A DNA stretch of 64,000 nucleotides from an uncultured Oscillospiraceae bacterium (GTDB taxonomy: Bacteria; Bacillota; Clostridia; Oscillospirales; Oscillospiraceae). The notes under the pieces were generated by a model, which saw nothing but the letters and a program-made list of their open reading frames with translations, did not search any database and was not told where the DNA came from. Positions within the stretch are counted from its first letter, which is position 1; every line of letters starts with the position of its first letter. This document shows positions 24,797 to 33,630 of the stretch, piece after piece. A program made the position numbers and the translations under genes. The stretch lies in NCBI GenBank assembly GCA_934591895.1, contig CAKTPP010000004.1:1-64000 (forward strand). The letters run 5' to 3'.

Positions 24797-26782
24797 TTAT
24801 GCGTAGGGGTTGACGAGCTGAGATCTGACGGCTTCCTTTTCCGCCGCAAAGTAGACCTCTTTGACCTCGTAGGGCTTGGCCGGCAGGCTGGCCGCGGCCT
24901 CGTATGCCGCCGTGGTGGCGTGCACGATGAAGCCGGGTTTGACACTGTCGCCGAGCTTGCACACGTGCGGGAACGCGTCCTTGATCTCGTTGTAGAGCTC
25001 CGCGACCGGGCGCACGCCCAGCGCCACGACGACCAGATCGGCGGGCAGCACGCGCTCCTCACCGGAGGCGACGGAGGCAACGGTCACACCGGCGCCGTCC
25101 ACGCGCAGGATCCTGTGGCCGAGGACGGTCTGAACGCCGGCATCCTTGGCGTAGAACAGGTCGAGGCGGTGGTCGGTGTTGGCCGGGATCTCGTCGGGCA
25201 TCATGTCCACGACGGTGACGGTGTTGTCCTGCGCGAGCATACGCGCGGCCTCCAGACCGGTCTGACCGGCGCCGAGCACGACGACCTGCCTGCCGGAGAC
25301 GGCGGGCTTGCTGCGGATATAGTCGCGCACGCTCAGCACGTTCTCACCGCTGAGCCCGTCGATCGGCGGAATGAACTCGTCAGAGCCGGTCGCGACGAAC
25401 ACGGCGTAGGGATCCATGGCGCGCAGCATCTGCGAGGTGCACTCGGTGTTGAGCTGCACGCGGATGCCGAGCTTGCGGATCATGCGCTCGTAGTAATCGA
25501 TGAGCCAGCCGAGCTTGTATTTGCCGATCGGGGCGTCGGCAAGGTTCACCGCGCCGCCGATGCGGTCGGACTTCTCAAACACGGTCACGTCGAAGCCGCG
25601 CCTGGTGAGCGTCACGGCGGCCTCCAGTCCGGCGGGACCCGCGCCGACGACGGCCACGGGCTGGTGATCGCCGTTGATGTTGAGCTGCGCGGGCATGCAG
25701 TATTCGCGGCGGCCTCTCGGGTTCATGGTGCAGCCGGGCTGCTGCGGGCCGAAGGGCGTCTTGGTCAGGCAGTGCATGCACGACACGCAGTATTTGAGCT
25801 CATCCTCGCGCCCTTGCGCGATCTTGCTGCAGAATTCCGGCTCGGCGAACAGCTGGCGGCCGAGCGCCACGGCGTCGCACTTGCCGTCGCGGATGATGCT
25901 GTCGATGTAATCGGGATGGCGCAGCGAGCCGCAGGCCGCGACCGGGATGCTGACGCTGTTTTTCACGACCTCGGCATACGGGACCTTCCAGCCCTCCTCC
26001 TGATTGCCGTCGGCGCTCATGCCGGTCAGGCGCGACATCACGCCGCCGCCGTTGACGGTGATGAGGCTCACGCCGTGCTGCTCGAGCAGCGACGCCGCGC
26101 TGCCGAGCCAGGCCATGCTCGCCTCGCCGTCGTGGCAGTCCGTGCCGTTCATCTTCGCCACGACCTCCACGTCGGGGCAGGCCTTTTTGATGCGGTCGAT
26201 GACCTCGAGCGAGAAGCGCATGGCGTTGTCGATGTTCTGCGCGCCGTATTCATCCGTGCGGTGGTTGAAGTAGGGGCTGTAGAACTGCTCGGGCAGGTAG
26301 TTGTGCGCCATGTGCCACTCGATGGCGTCGGTGCCGGCCTTTGCGCAGCGGATGGCCGCGTCGACATATTTCTGCTGCATCTCCTGGATCATCTCGCGGG
26401 ACATATAGTTGACCGCGACCAGCTTCGGGCCGTTGGTCTCGATGTAGTCCGCCTGCGTGTAGGGCAGGTGACCGGGCATCCAGAGCTGGCAGGAAAATTT
26501 CGCGCCCTCGTTGTGCACGGCGTCGATCGCCGCCTTGAGGCCGGGGATATACTTGTCGTCGTTAAGGAAGGGCTGCTCATGCTGGCCGTACCACTTGGGC
26601 TCGACGCACATAATGCCCGGGGTGATGAGCGCGGTGCCGCCATGGGCGATGGTGCGGTAATATTCAATGTATTCCTGACCGATGAAGCCGTTGGTGCAGA
26701 AATACTTGGCCATCGCCGAGAGGATCACGCGGTTGCGCAGCTCCATATTGCCGACTTTCAGCGGCTCGAGAAGTTTTCTCAT
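24797..26782 (-). CDS. OYE-family flavin/Fe-S ene-reductase (2,4-dienoyl-CoA reductase type) 1
   Basis: A 661-aa enzyme with an N-terminal FMN TIM barrel (about 1-330), a [4Fe-4S] cysteine cluster (C332, C335, C338, C351), an FAD motif VVGAGPAGLEA (378-388) and an NAD(P)H motif VVLGAGQTGLEA (near 500). Y162 in HMAHNYL aligns with the catalytic tyrosine of E. coli FadH by position. Relatives reduce conjugated C=C bonds in dienoyl-CoAs, bile acids, steroids or plant phenolics; the substrate here is unknown. Cluster spacing is C-x2-C-x2-C, one residue tighter than in FadH. Co-transcribed behind the iron alcohol dehydrogenase at 26826. Confidence 0.88.
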   Translation of the reverse strand: MRKLLEPLKVGNMELRNRVILSAMAKYFCTNGFIGQEYIEYYRTIAHGGTALITPGIMCVEPKWYGQHEQPFLNDDKYIPGLKAAIDAVHNEGAKFSCQLWMPGHLPYTQADYIETNGPKLVAVNYMSREMIQEMQQKYVDAAIRCAKAGTDAIEWHMAHNYLPEQFYSPYFNHRTDEYGAQNIDNAMRFSLEVIDRIKKACPDVEVVAKMNGTDCHDGEASMAWLGSAASLLEQHGVSLITVNGGGVMSRLTGMSADGNQEEGWKVPYAEVVKNSVSIPVAACGSLRHPDYIDSIIRDGKCDAVALGRQLFAEPEFCSKIAQGREDELKYCVSCMHCLTKTPFGPQQPGCTMNPRGRREYCMPAQLNINGDHQPVAVVGAGPAGLEAAVTLTRRGFDVTVFEKSDRIGGAVNLADAPIGKYKLGWLIDYYERMIRKLGIRVQLNTECTSQMLRAMDPYAVFVATGSDEFIPPIDGLSGENVLSVRDYIRSKPAVSGRQVVVLGAGQTGLEAARMLAQDNTVTVVDMMPDEIPANTDHRLDLFYAKDAGVQTVLGHRILRVDGAGVTVASVASGEERVLPADLVVVALGVRPVAELYNEIKDAFPHVCKLGDSVKPGFIVHATTAAYEAAASLPAKPYEVKEVYFAAEKEAVRSQLVNPYA

Positions 26783-26825
26783 GATCGTTTGTACTCCTTC
26801 TTAGATTTGTCGGTCGCGGCGCGGT

Positions 26826-28007
26826 TCAGTGCGCGCGGGTCATCAGGTCGGCCATGTATCTGCGCACGTCGTCGTCCGAGACGTGCTTGGCGGACATCTG
26901 GATGAGGCGCTGCTCGCGCAGGACGAATTTGACGAAGTTGTCGTAGTCCTTTTCCATGGTGCAGCCGAGGTCGCGCGGCATCGGCAGGTGCACGTCGGCG
27001 CTGAGCTGCTCAATGGCGGCGACAACGGCGTCGCGCACGGTCTCCGGGGCGGCGTCGGCGGGCAGGCCGAGCGCGAAGGCGTCCGCGATCTGGCGCACCT
27101 TGGCGGTCTCCACGTCGTACAGATGCTCGATGACATACGGCAGCGCCCACGCGCAGGTGACGCCGTGCGGCGCGTGCGTGTACGCGCCGAGCGCCTGGCC
27201 GATGCCGTGGCCGATCTGCACGCCGACGTCGGCCATGCCGCCCATGGCGATGTTCGCCGCGAGGAGCATGTTGTCGCGCGCCTCGAGATCGTCCGGGTGC
27301 TCATAGGCGTTTTTCAGGTTGAAGTAGACCATCTTCATCGCCTGAATGCACAGCGGGTCGCAGTAGCAGTGCGCCTCGGGCTTCAAAAAGCCCTCGATCG
27401 CGTGTGCCAGCGCGTCCAGACCGGTCGCGCCGGTCATCTCGGGCGGCAGCGTCACGGTGACGGCCGGGTCGAGAATGGCGTAATCGGGCACGAGCTTGTC
27501 GCGGTCGCGCGTGGAGATCTTGCGCTGGTTTTCCACGTCGTGCATGACGGCGGTGAAGGTCACCTCCGAGCCGGTTCCGGCGGTCGTCGGGATGCAGATG
27601 AGCGGGATGCCCGCGTTGGGGTACAGCTCCGTGCCGATCGCCGTGGTGTAGTCGCGGCAGGTGCCGGGGTTGGTGATGAGCATGCGCGCGACCTTTGCGG
27701 TGTCCATGCAGCTGCCGCCGCCGATGGCGATGCAGATATCGGCGCCCTCGGCGCGGCCGAGCGCGGCGGCCTCTTCAATGGAGTGCATGGGGGATTCGAT
27801 CTCTACCTTATCATAAATGATGCAGTCGATGCCGTCGGCCTTGAGCGCCTCGATGCAGGGGTCGACGATGCCGGCCGCCTTGACGTTGGGGCCGTGCATG
27901 ACGAGGGCTTTGCGGGCGCCGAGCTTTTTTGCGATATCGCCGACTTTCTTGCTGCTGCCAACGCCGTGAATGATCTTTGTAATGAAAAACTGAAATTCGT
28001 TTTGCAT
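26826..28007 (-). CDS. Iron-containing alcohol dehydrogenase 1
   Basis: A 393-aa group III alcohol dehydrogenase. GGGSCMDTAK binds NAD(P); the metal ligands are seen in GLDALAHAIE (Asp, His) and in GHGIGQALGAYTHAPHG (two His). AAAGGA lies eight bases before the chosen ATG; an ATG three codons earlier sits directly on that site and is unlikely. First gene of the minus arm, 43 nt upstream of ene-reductase 1, behind promoter 28098-28125. It likely interconverts an alcohol and the carbonyl whose adjacent double bond the ene-reductase handles. Confidence 0.88.
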   Translation of the reverse strand: MQNEFQFFITKIIHGVGSSKKVGDIAKKLGARKALVMHGPNVKAAGIVDPCIEALKADGIDCIIYDKVEIESPMHSIEEAAALGRAEGADICIAIGGGSCMDTAKVARMLITNPGTCRDYTTAIGTELYPNAGIPLICIPTTAGTGSEVTFTAVMHDVENQRKISTRDRDKLVPDYAILDPAVTVTLPPEMTGATGLDALAHAIEGFLKPEAHCYCDPLCIQAMKMVYFNLKNAYEHPDDLEARDNMLLAANIAMGGMADVGVQIGHGIGQALGAYTHAPHGVTCAWALPYVIEHLYDVETAKVRQIADAFALGLPADAAPETVRDAVVAAIEQLSADVHLPMPRDLGCTMEKDYDNFVKFVLREQRLIQMSAKHVSDDDVRRYMADLMTRAH

Positions 28008-28097
28008 AAGGAACATCCTTTCTGATGTGTTCGAAACAGGGTGAAGCTTCCAAAACAGCGAGGCCGAGAATAATCTTGAGAGTTTATTAACAAAGCC

Positions 28098-28125
28098 ATT
28101 ATAAAACGCCCACGGAAATTGTCAA
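28098..28125 (-). promoter_or_regulatory. Promoter of minus arm of the ene-reductase divergon
   Basis: Consensus TTGACA (28120-28125) and consensus TATAAT (28098-28103) on the minus strand, spacing 16. Confidence 0.8.
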
Positions 28126-28159
28126 TAAAATCGCGAGTTTATTTTTCGTTTTGTAGAAT

Positions 28160-28216
28160 TGCACAAAAGTCAACAGATAGCTTTGTGCAGTTGTGAAACA
28201 CAAAAAATTCACAAAG
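28160..28216. promoter_or_regulatory. Inverted repeats between divergent promoters
   Basis: TGCACAAA (28160-28167) pairs with TTTGTGCA (28182-28189) across 14 bp; GTGAA (28193-28197) pairs with TTCAC (28208-28212). They lie between the two divergent -35 boxes, the expected place for a shared regulator. No regulator gene is present in the cluster. In the rest of the 28008-28438 gap only promoters, TTTATTA-type repeats and the hairpin at 28338 are seen. Confidence 0.5.
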
Positions 28217-28220
28217 CGTA

Positions 28221-28249
28221 TTGACAACGGCTTGACAATGCGGTATAAA
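28221..28249 (+). promoter_or_regulatory. Promoter of plus arm of the ene-reductase divergon
   Basis: TTGACA (28221-28226) and TATAAA (28244-28249), spacing 17. The leader to the first gene is about 180 nt. Confidence 0.75.
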
Positions 28250-28337
28250 AAAATTGTCGATTGAGACGGAGACACGTATGCGATTCCGCTCGTATCGCGA
28301 GGCGCAGATCTCCGGACCGGCATTTTTTTCGGCTTTC

Positions 28338-28357
28338 AATAAACCTCGATGTTTATT
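28338..28357 (+). promoter_or_regulatory. Inverted repeat in the plus-arm leader
   Basis: AATAAAC (28338-28344) and GTTTATT (28351-28357) around a 6-nt centre. The GTTTATTA half-site also occurs near 28082 and 28390, so it may be a protein site rather than RNA structure. Confidence 0.35.
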
Positions 28358-28438
28358 ATCGGAAGAAATGCCCATCGTCCTGCCATGAGCGTTTATTAAC
28401 ACACAACCTCTGAAAACGGAAAAGGAGACCAAGCAGCT

Positions 28439-30367
28439 ATGTCTTACAGCTTTTTGCAGCCGGTGCGCATCGGCAATATGGTCCTGAAAAACAGAGTGAT
28501 CGTGCCCGCGATGGCGCGCTACCTCTGCAAGGACGGCTATGTCACGGACGCCTATGTCGAGTATCTGCGTGCGATCGCAGAGGGCGGCGTCGCCATGGTG
28601 ACGGTCGGCATCATGCCGATCGACCTCAACTGGCCCAGCACGATGCCCACGCAGCCGTGCCTCGGCGATGACAAATACATCCCCGGCCTGACGCGGGCGG
28701 TCGCAGCCATCCACGCGGGCGGCGCGAAGGCGAGCCTGCAGCCGTGGATGCCCGGCCGCGCCCCGTATACCTACGCAAATGCGGTCGAGCGTGCGCAGGA
28801 CATCGCGATCGTCAACCGCCTCACGGTGGATGAGATCCACAGCATTCAAAGAAAGTATGCCGCGGCTGCGCTGCGCTGCGCGATGGCCGGCGCCGACGTG
28901 GTCGAGTGGCACAACGCCCACAACTATCTGGGCGAGCAGTTTTTCAGCCCCTACTTCAACCGCCGCACGGATGAATACGGCCAGCAGAGCGTGGAAAACT
29001 CCATGCGCTTTGCCAGAGAGGCGCTCGCGCTGACGCGCTGGACGCTCGACGCCGCAGGCTACCGCCATGTGGAGCTGATCGCAAAGCTCAACGGCAGCGA
29101 GATCATCAACGACGACATCACGCCCGAGCTGCTTGCGGCCAGCGCCAGGGAGCTGGAGAAGGCCGGCATCGCGCTCATCACCGTCAACGGCGGCGGCGGG
29201 CTGACCCGTCTGGAGGGCATGAGCGGCGACGGCCACCGCCCCGAGGGCTGGAAGGTCAAATATGCCGAGATCGTCAAAAACGCGGTCTCCATCCCCGTCG
29301 CTGCGAGCGGCAACCTCAAGCACCCGTCCTATGTGGACGCGATCATCCGCGAGGGCAAGTGCGATCTGGTCGCGCTCGGCCGCACCTCGATCTGCGACCC
29401 GCACTGGGTCAACAAGTGCAGGGCCGGCCGCGAGGATCTCATCCGCTACTGCCTGTCGTGCATGCACTGCGTGTATGCGCTGCCGGCGGATGTCTGCGGC
29501 TGCACGATGAACCCGCGCTGCCGCCGCGAGGCGTTCACGCCCCGCGTGGAGGACACCCCGCAGACGGGCGCCGGGCGCAAGGTCGTCGTCGTCGGCGCCG
29601 GCCCTGCCGGCTGCCTCGCTGCCATCACGCTGGCGCAGCGCGGCTTCCGCCCGATCCTGTGCGACAAAAACGATTTTCTCGGCGGCATGATGGTCCCGGC
29701 CGGTATGCCGATCGGCAAGCAGGAGTTCCAGAACGGCATCAACTACTATGCCAATATGCTGCACGAGCTGAAGGTGGACGTGCGCCTGAACACGGAGGTC
29801 ACGCCCGAGCTGCTGCAGGCGGAGGCGCCCTACGCCGTGATCGCCGCGGTCGGTTCGTATGAGTTCATCCCGCCCATCCCCGGAGCGGACGGTGAGAACG
29901 TCATCGGCGCCCGCCGCTACATCCTTGAGCGGCCGGAGATCCGCGGCAAGAAGGTGGTCGTGCTCGGCTGCGGCCAGACGGGCCTGGAGGCGGCGCATAT
30001 GCTCGCCGCGCTCGGCAACGACGTCACGGAGATCGAGATGCAGGAGCGCGCGTTCATCACGCTGCTCGAGCACAAGCTCGACCTCGAGTACGCCGAGGCG
30101 GCCGGCGTCAGGACCGTGTTCGGTCACAAGGTGCTCGAGCTGACGGACAGCGCCGTCGTCGCCCAGTCGGTCGAGACGGGCGAGCAGGTCACGTTCGCGG
30201 CCGACGTCATCATCCCCGCGATCGGCGTGCGCTCCAACAGCGCCGAGGTGGAGAAGCTGCGTGCGTGCGGTGTGGAGAAATTCTTCAACATCGGCGACAG
30301 CGCCAGGACCGGTATGATCTATGAAGCGATCTCGGCAGCGTATGACTGCGCGATCGCTCTGGAATAA
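28439..30367 (+). CDS. OYE-family flavin/Fe-S ene-reductase (2,4-dienoyl-CoA reductase type) 2
   Basis: A 642-aa paralogue of the gene at 24797, with the same order: FMN barrel, Fe-S cysteines (C338, C341, C344 and C355, with an extra C353), FAD motif VVGAGPAGCLAA, NAD(P)H motif VVLGCGQTGLEA. Near-identical blocks are shared with ene-reductase 1, such as DDKYIPGL, AHNYLxEQF and SIPVAAxGxLxHPxY. The clear divergence elsewhere suggests an old duplication with different substrate ranges. AAGGAGA precedes the ATG. First gene of a five-gene plus operon. Confidence 0.88.
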   Translation: MSYSFLQPVRIGNMVLKNRVIVPAMARYLCKDGYVTDAYVEYLRAIAEGGVAMVTVGIMPIDLNWPSTMPTQPCLGDDKYIPGLTRAVAAIHAGGAKASLQPWMPGRAPYTYANAVERAQDIAIVNRLTVDEIHSIQRKYAAAALRCAMAGADVVEWHNAHNYLGEQFFSPYFNRRTDEYGQQSVENSMRFAREALALTRWTLDAAGYRHVELIAKLNGSEIINDDITPELLAASARELEKAGIALITVNGGGGLTRLEGMSGDGHRPEGWKVKYAEIVKNAVSIPVAASGNLKHPSYVDAIIREGKCDLVALGRTSICDPHWVNKCRAGREDLIRYCLSCMHCVYALPADVCGCTMNPRCRREAFTPRVEDTPQTGAGRKVVVVGAGPAGCLAAITLAQRGFRPILCDKNDFLGGMMVPAGMPIGKQEFQNGINYYANMLHELKVDVRLNTEVTPELLQAEAPYAVIAAVGSYEFIPPIPGADGENVIGARRYILERPEIRGKKVVVLGCGQTGLEAAHMLAALGNDVTEIEMQERAFITLLEHKLDLEYAEAAGVRTVFGHKVLELTDSAVVAQSVETGEQVTFAADVIIPAIGVRSNSAEVEKLRACGVEKFFNIGDSARTGMIYEAISAAYDCAIALE

Positions 30368-30409
30368 ACGAAAACATCTTTATCCGTGAGAGGAAAGGAG
30401 CTACACGTT

Positions 30410-31570
30410 ATGAAAAGCTTTGAGACGACGATCAAGCCTCTGCTGAAGTTCGGCGACGGCGTCGCGCAGGAGACCGGCAAGAAGTTCAAGGAATTCGGCT
30501 GCACGAAGGTCCTGGCCGGCTATGATGCGAATCTGCCGCAGACCGTGGTGTCCATGGTGCTGGATTCGATCACGGCGGAGGGCATCGAGCTCATCCCGTA
30601 TTCCTGCCCCTATGCCGACGGTCAGGACACCGGCGTGCTCGAGGTGCGCCAGCTTGCCATCGACAATCAGGTGGACGGCTTTCTCGCCATGGGCGGCGGC
30701 AGCACGATGGACATCGTCAAGGCGGCGACCCTGCTGGTCGACCAGCCGCTGCCGATCGACCAGTACTTTGTCGGCTGGTACAACGGTCCGGATCTGCCGC
30801 GCAAGGCGCGCCTGATCAGCATCCCCACCACGTCCGGCACGGGCGCGGAGGCGACCCGTTCGTGCATCATCGCGTCTCAGACGCTCGGCGTGAAGGCGAC
30901 GCTGTCCTCGCAGGCGGCGAAGGCGGACTTTGTCTTCCTCGATCCGCAGATCACCAGGAGCCTGCCGCCCTATGTCACTGCGACGACCGGCATGGACGCC
31001 ATTGCCCACGCCTGTGAGGCGCTGTGCTGCACCAGGAGCAACCTGTTCACGGAGATGATCTGCGGCAAGTCGCTCGAGCTGTCATGGGCGAACCTGCTCA
31101 CGGCCTATAAAGAGCCCGATAACCTTGAGGCGCGCGCCAATATGTCCATGGCCGCCTATCTCGGTCTGACCGGCGAGAGCTACGGCAACTGCGGCCATTC
31201 GCTGGCGCACGCCATCGGCGCCCGCTTCCACGTGCCGCACGGTCACTGCTGCGCGTGGACGGCTCCGGTCGCGCTGTATTTCACCCGCAAGGAGTGCGAC
31301 CATGAGATCCGCCTCATCGCCCGCTGCTTCGGCATGGACGACCGGTCCGAGACCGTCGCCGCCGACGTGGCCAACGCCATGAAAAAGCTCGTCTGGGAGA
31401 TGGACATCGCGACCCCGGCGCAGCGCGGCATTTCCCGCGAGGAATTTGTTGGCGACGCGACCGTGGAGAAGGTCATGCTCGACCCGATCTGGCATTTCTG
31501 CCCCACGGAGTTTAACGAAGATACTGCCCGTCAGCTTCTCGGCGAGGTCTACGACCAGAAGCTGTACTGA
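30410..31570 (+). CDS. Iron-containing alcohol dehydrogenase 2
   Basis: A 386-aa group III alcohol dehydrogenase from the ATG behind GGAAAGGAG (an upstream in-frame GTG lacks one). GGGSTMDIVK binds the cofactor; ligands lie in GMDAIAHACE and in CGHSLAHAIGARFHVPHGH. It is distantly related to dehydrogenase 1 and is paired with ene-reductase 2 just as dehydrogenase 1 is paired with ene-reductase 1. Confidence 0.88.
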   Translation: MKSFETTIKPLLKFGDGVAQETGKKFKEFGCTKVLAGYDANLPQTVVSMVLDSITAEGIELIPYSCPYADGQDTGVLEVRQLAIDNQVDGFLAMGGGSTMDIVKAATLLVDQPLPIDQYFVGWYNGPDLPRKARLISIPTTSGTGAEATRSCIIASQTLGVKATLSSQAAKADFVFLDPQITRSLPPYVTATTGMDAIAHACEALCCTRSNLFTEMICGKSLELSWANLLTAYKEPDNLEARANMSMAAYLGLTGESYGNCGHSLAHAIGARFHVPHGHCCAWTAPVALYFTRKECDHEIRLIARCFGMDDRSETVAADVANAMKKLVWEMDIATPAQRGISREEFVGDATVEKVMLDPIWHFCPTEFNEDTARQLLGEVYDQKLY

Positions 31571-31603
31571 GGCATTCCTTACCCGCACCACAGGGCTTTG
31601 TCC

Positions 31604-31653
31604 GGCCGGCGAGGCCCTGCGGGCAAGCGGGACAGGCGAATGCGCCGCCGGCC
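31604..31653 (+). other. Intercistronic GC stem between ADH2 and MFS1
   Basis: GGCCGGCG (31604-31611) pairs with CGCCGGCC (31646-31653) over a 34-nt loop. There is no T tract, so it is more likely an RNA-processing or stability element than a terminator. The 31571-31750 gap shows nothing else. Confidence 0.4.
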
Positions 31654-31750
31654 ATCCGTCTGCCCCAATGAAGCAACGATAAGTTTGGATCTCGTGCGCG
31701 CAGGGATTCGGCGATCCGTTTACAAGCAGTAGAAAGAGAGTGAACCTCCA

Positions 31751-33079
31751 ATGAAAACGCTCAAACGCAATCCCTGGTATATCGCGGCCGGCTGCTTCCT
31801 GCAGATGTTCCTTGGCATGGGCCTGTGCTCCAGCTTTTCCATGATGCTCCCCGAGATCAGCGCCCACACCGGCATCTCCACCGGCTCCATCTCCGGCAAC
31901 CTGACGGTTGCATATCTGGCATCCTTTATCGTCTCCATGTTTTTCTTCAAGCCGCTGCTCCGAAAATTCGGCGCGAAAAAGCTCCTGATCTTCGGCGACC
32001 TGCTGCTGATGTTCCATTACATCCTGTACTCCTATGCCGAGACGCTCTGGTTTCTGCGCATCTGCGGTACGCTGGGCGGCCTTGTGACGCTCTTCGCCTG
32101 CGCGACGCCGGTCTCCGTCGTCATCACCAACTGGTTCGTGGACAAGCGCTCGTCCGTGCTGGCCTTCATCATGGGCGGCTACGGCTTCGGCGGCATGATC
32201 ATCCTGCCGATCGTCGGCCGGCTCATCGCGGCCTACGGCTATCAGGTCGCTTACCGCTGCCATGCGCTCGGCGGCGTGCTGCTGCTGCTGGTCACGATCT
32301 TCATGATCGTCGACGACCCCGCAAAGCTCGGCGTGAAGCCCTACGGCTATGAAAAAGCGGCGGAGATCGCCGCGGCCGTCGCGGCGAAGAAGGAAAAAGA
32401 GAGCCGTCAGGGCGGACTCGATCTTGCCGCGGCGCGCAGGACGCCCAGCTACTGGCTGCTGTGGATCGGCCTTGCGATCTCCTCGTTCCCCGGCGTGGCG
32501 TTCCGGTTTTATAACGGCGCGTTCTTCCGCGGCCCCATCGGTCTGGACACCGTCACGTATTCCAACTGGGCGTCCGTGCTGTCGGTCTGCATTGCGGCCG
32601 GCATGATCCTCATGGGCGTCATGGCCGACAGGCTCGGCAGCGTGAAGATGGTCGTGCTGATGCACGTCGTGTCCATCGTCGGCTACGCCTGTGCGATCGT
32701 GCTCATGAACAACACCGGCTCGTTTGCGCTGCTGCTCGTCACGGTCATCCTGTGCGGCATGAACGGCCCGCTCGACAATGCGACCGCGCCCTACCTGATC
32801 CCCGAGGCCTTCGGCCGCAAGTATTATGATGAGATCATCGGCTCGTATGCCGGCGCGATGATGATCGGCAACGTCTGCGTTCCCATGCTGCTCGGCGGCA
32901 TCATCTCCGACGGGACGGCGGCGTCGTTCGGCCTCGCGTGGAAGATCATCATCGGCTTCGGCGCTGCGGCGATGGCGATCCTGCTCGTCGGCCTGTTCAA
33001 AGGGCCGTACCGCAAGCAGTATCTCGCGCTCAGAGCGGAGGAAAAACAACAAAAAGCACTTGGCACAGCGGAGGAATGA
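31751..33079 (+). CDS. MFS transporter 1 (OFA/monocarboxylate-like)
   Basis: A 442-aa, 12-helix major facilitator. The N-terminal LQMFLGMGLCSSFSMMLPE and the loop after helix 6 rich in Lys/Glu resemble oxalate/formate and monocarboxylate-type antiporters. It lies between the alcohol dehydrogenase and the nitroreductase in one operon and probably carries the substrate or product of the pathway, likely an acid. Confidence 0.82.
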   Translation: MKTLKRNPWYIAAGCFLQMFLGMGLCSSFSMMLPEISAHTGISTGSISGNLTVAYLASFIVSMFFFKPLLRKFGAKKLLIFGDLLLMFHYILYSYAETLWFLRICGTLGGLVTLFACATPVSVVITNWFVDKRSSVLAFIMGGYGFGGMIILPIVGRLIAAYGYQVAYRCHALGGVLLLLVTIFMIVDDPAKLGVKPYGYEKAAEIAAAVAAKKEKESRQGGLDLAAARRTPSYWLLWIGLAISSFPGVAFRFYNGAFFRGPIGLDTVTYSNWASVLSVCIAAGMILMGVMADRLGSVKMVVLMHVVSIVGYACAIVLMNNTGSFALLLVTVILCGMNGPLDNATAPYLIPEAFGRKYYDEIIGSYAGAMMIGNVCVPMLLGGIISDGTAASFGLAWKIIIGFGAAAMAILLVGLFKGPYRKQYLALRAEEKQQKALGTAEE

Positions 33080-33082
33080 ACC

Positions 33083-33601
33083 ATGGCTGATTTTCAGGAG
33101 ATTCTGTATTCCCGCGCCAGCATCCGCGCCTTCACGGACGCGGAGCTGAGCGACGAGCAGCTCACCGAGCTGGTTCGCGCCGGACTCGCGGCGCCGTGGG
33201 CATTTCACGATCATGCGCGGCATCTGTGCGTGATTGCCGGACACGAGAACGTGCAGAAGCTTGCGCGCGTGTTCGCCGAGGTGCTCGGCCGCCCCGGATA
33301 TAATATGTATGCGCCGGCGGCTGCGATCCTCGCCTGCGTCGAGCGCGGCAACGACAATCAGAAGCTGGAAGTCGGCTGCATGCTCGAAAACATTTTTCTG
33401 CGGGCCACCGACATGGGCATCGGCTCGTGCTGGATCAATCAGGCCCGTGATATCTGCGACGACGCGCGCGTGCGCCCCGTCCTGCGCACCTTCGGCGTGC
33501 CGGACACCCACGTGTGCTGGGGCATCGCCATCGTCGGCTATGCGGCCGCAGCGCCGCGTGCGCAGGTGCACAAGGAAGGCACATACAACATCTATCACTG
33601 A
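33083..33601 (+). CDS. Nitroreductase-family flavoprotein
   Basis: A 172-aa FMN-dependent oxidoreductase. The N-terminal SRASIRAF is the FMN-binding hallmark, and ENIFLRATDMGIGSCWI and the late GYAA strand are typical. Such enzymes reduce nitro groups, quinones or enones with NAD(P)H. It follows MFS1 by 3 nt behind GGAGGAA, so it belongs to the catabolic operon; possibly a third reductive step. Confidence 0.88.
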   Translation: MADFQEILYSRASIRAFTDAELSDEQLTELVRAGLAAPWAFHDHARHLCVIAGHENVQKLARVFAEVLGRPGYNMYAPAAAILACVERGNDNQKLEVGCMLENIFLRATDMGIGSCWINQARDICDDARVRPVLRTFGVPDTHVCWGIAIVGYAAAAPRAQVHKEGTYNIYH

Positions 33602-33630
33602 CAATCCATTTAGAGAGGAAACAGAAAACC

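Noticed and set aside
24797..30367. Naming the two reductases as bile-acid genes baiCD and baiH.
   Set aside because: No other bai genes (CoA ligase, 7-alpha-dehydratase, CoA transferase) are present and the family covers many substrates.
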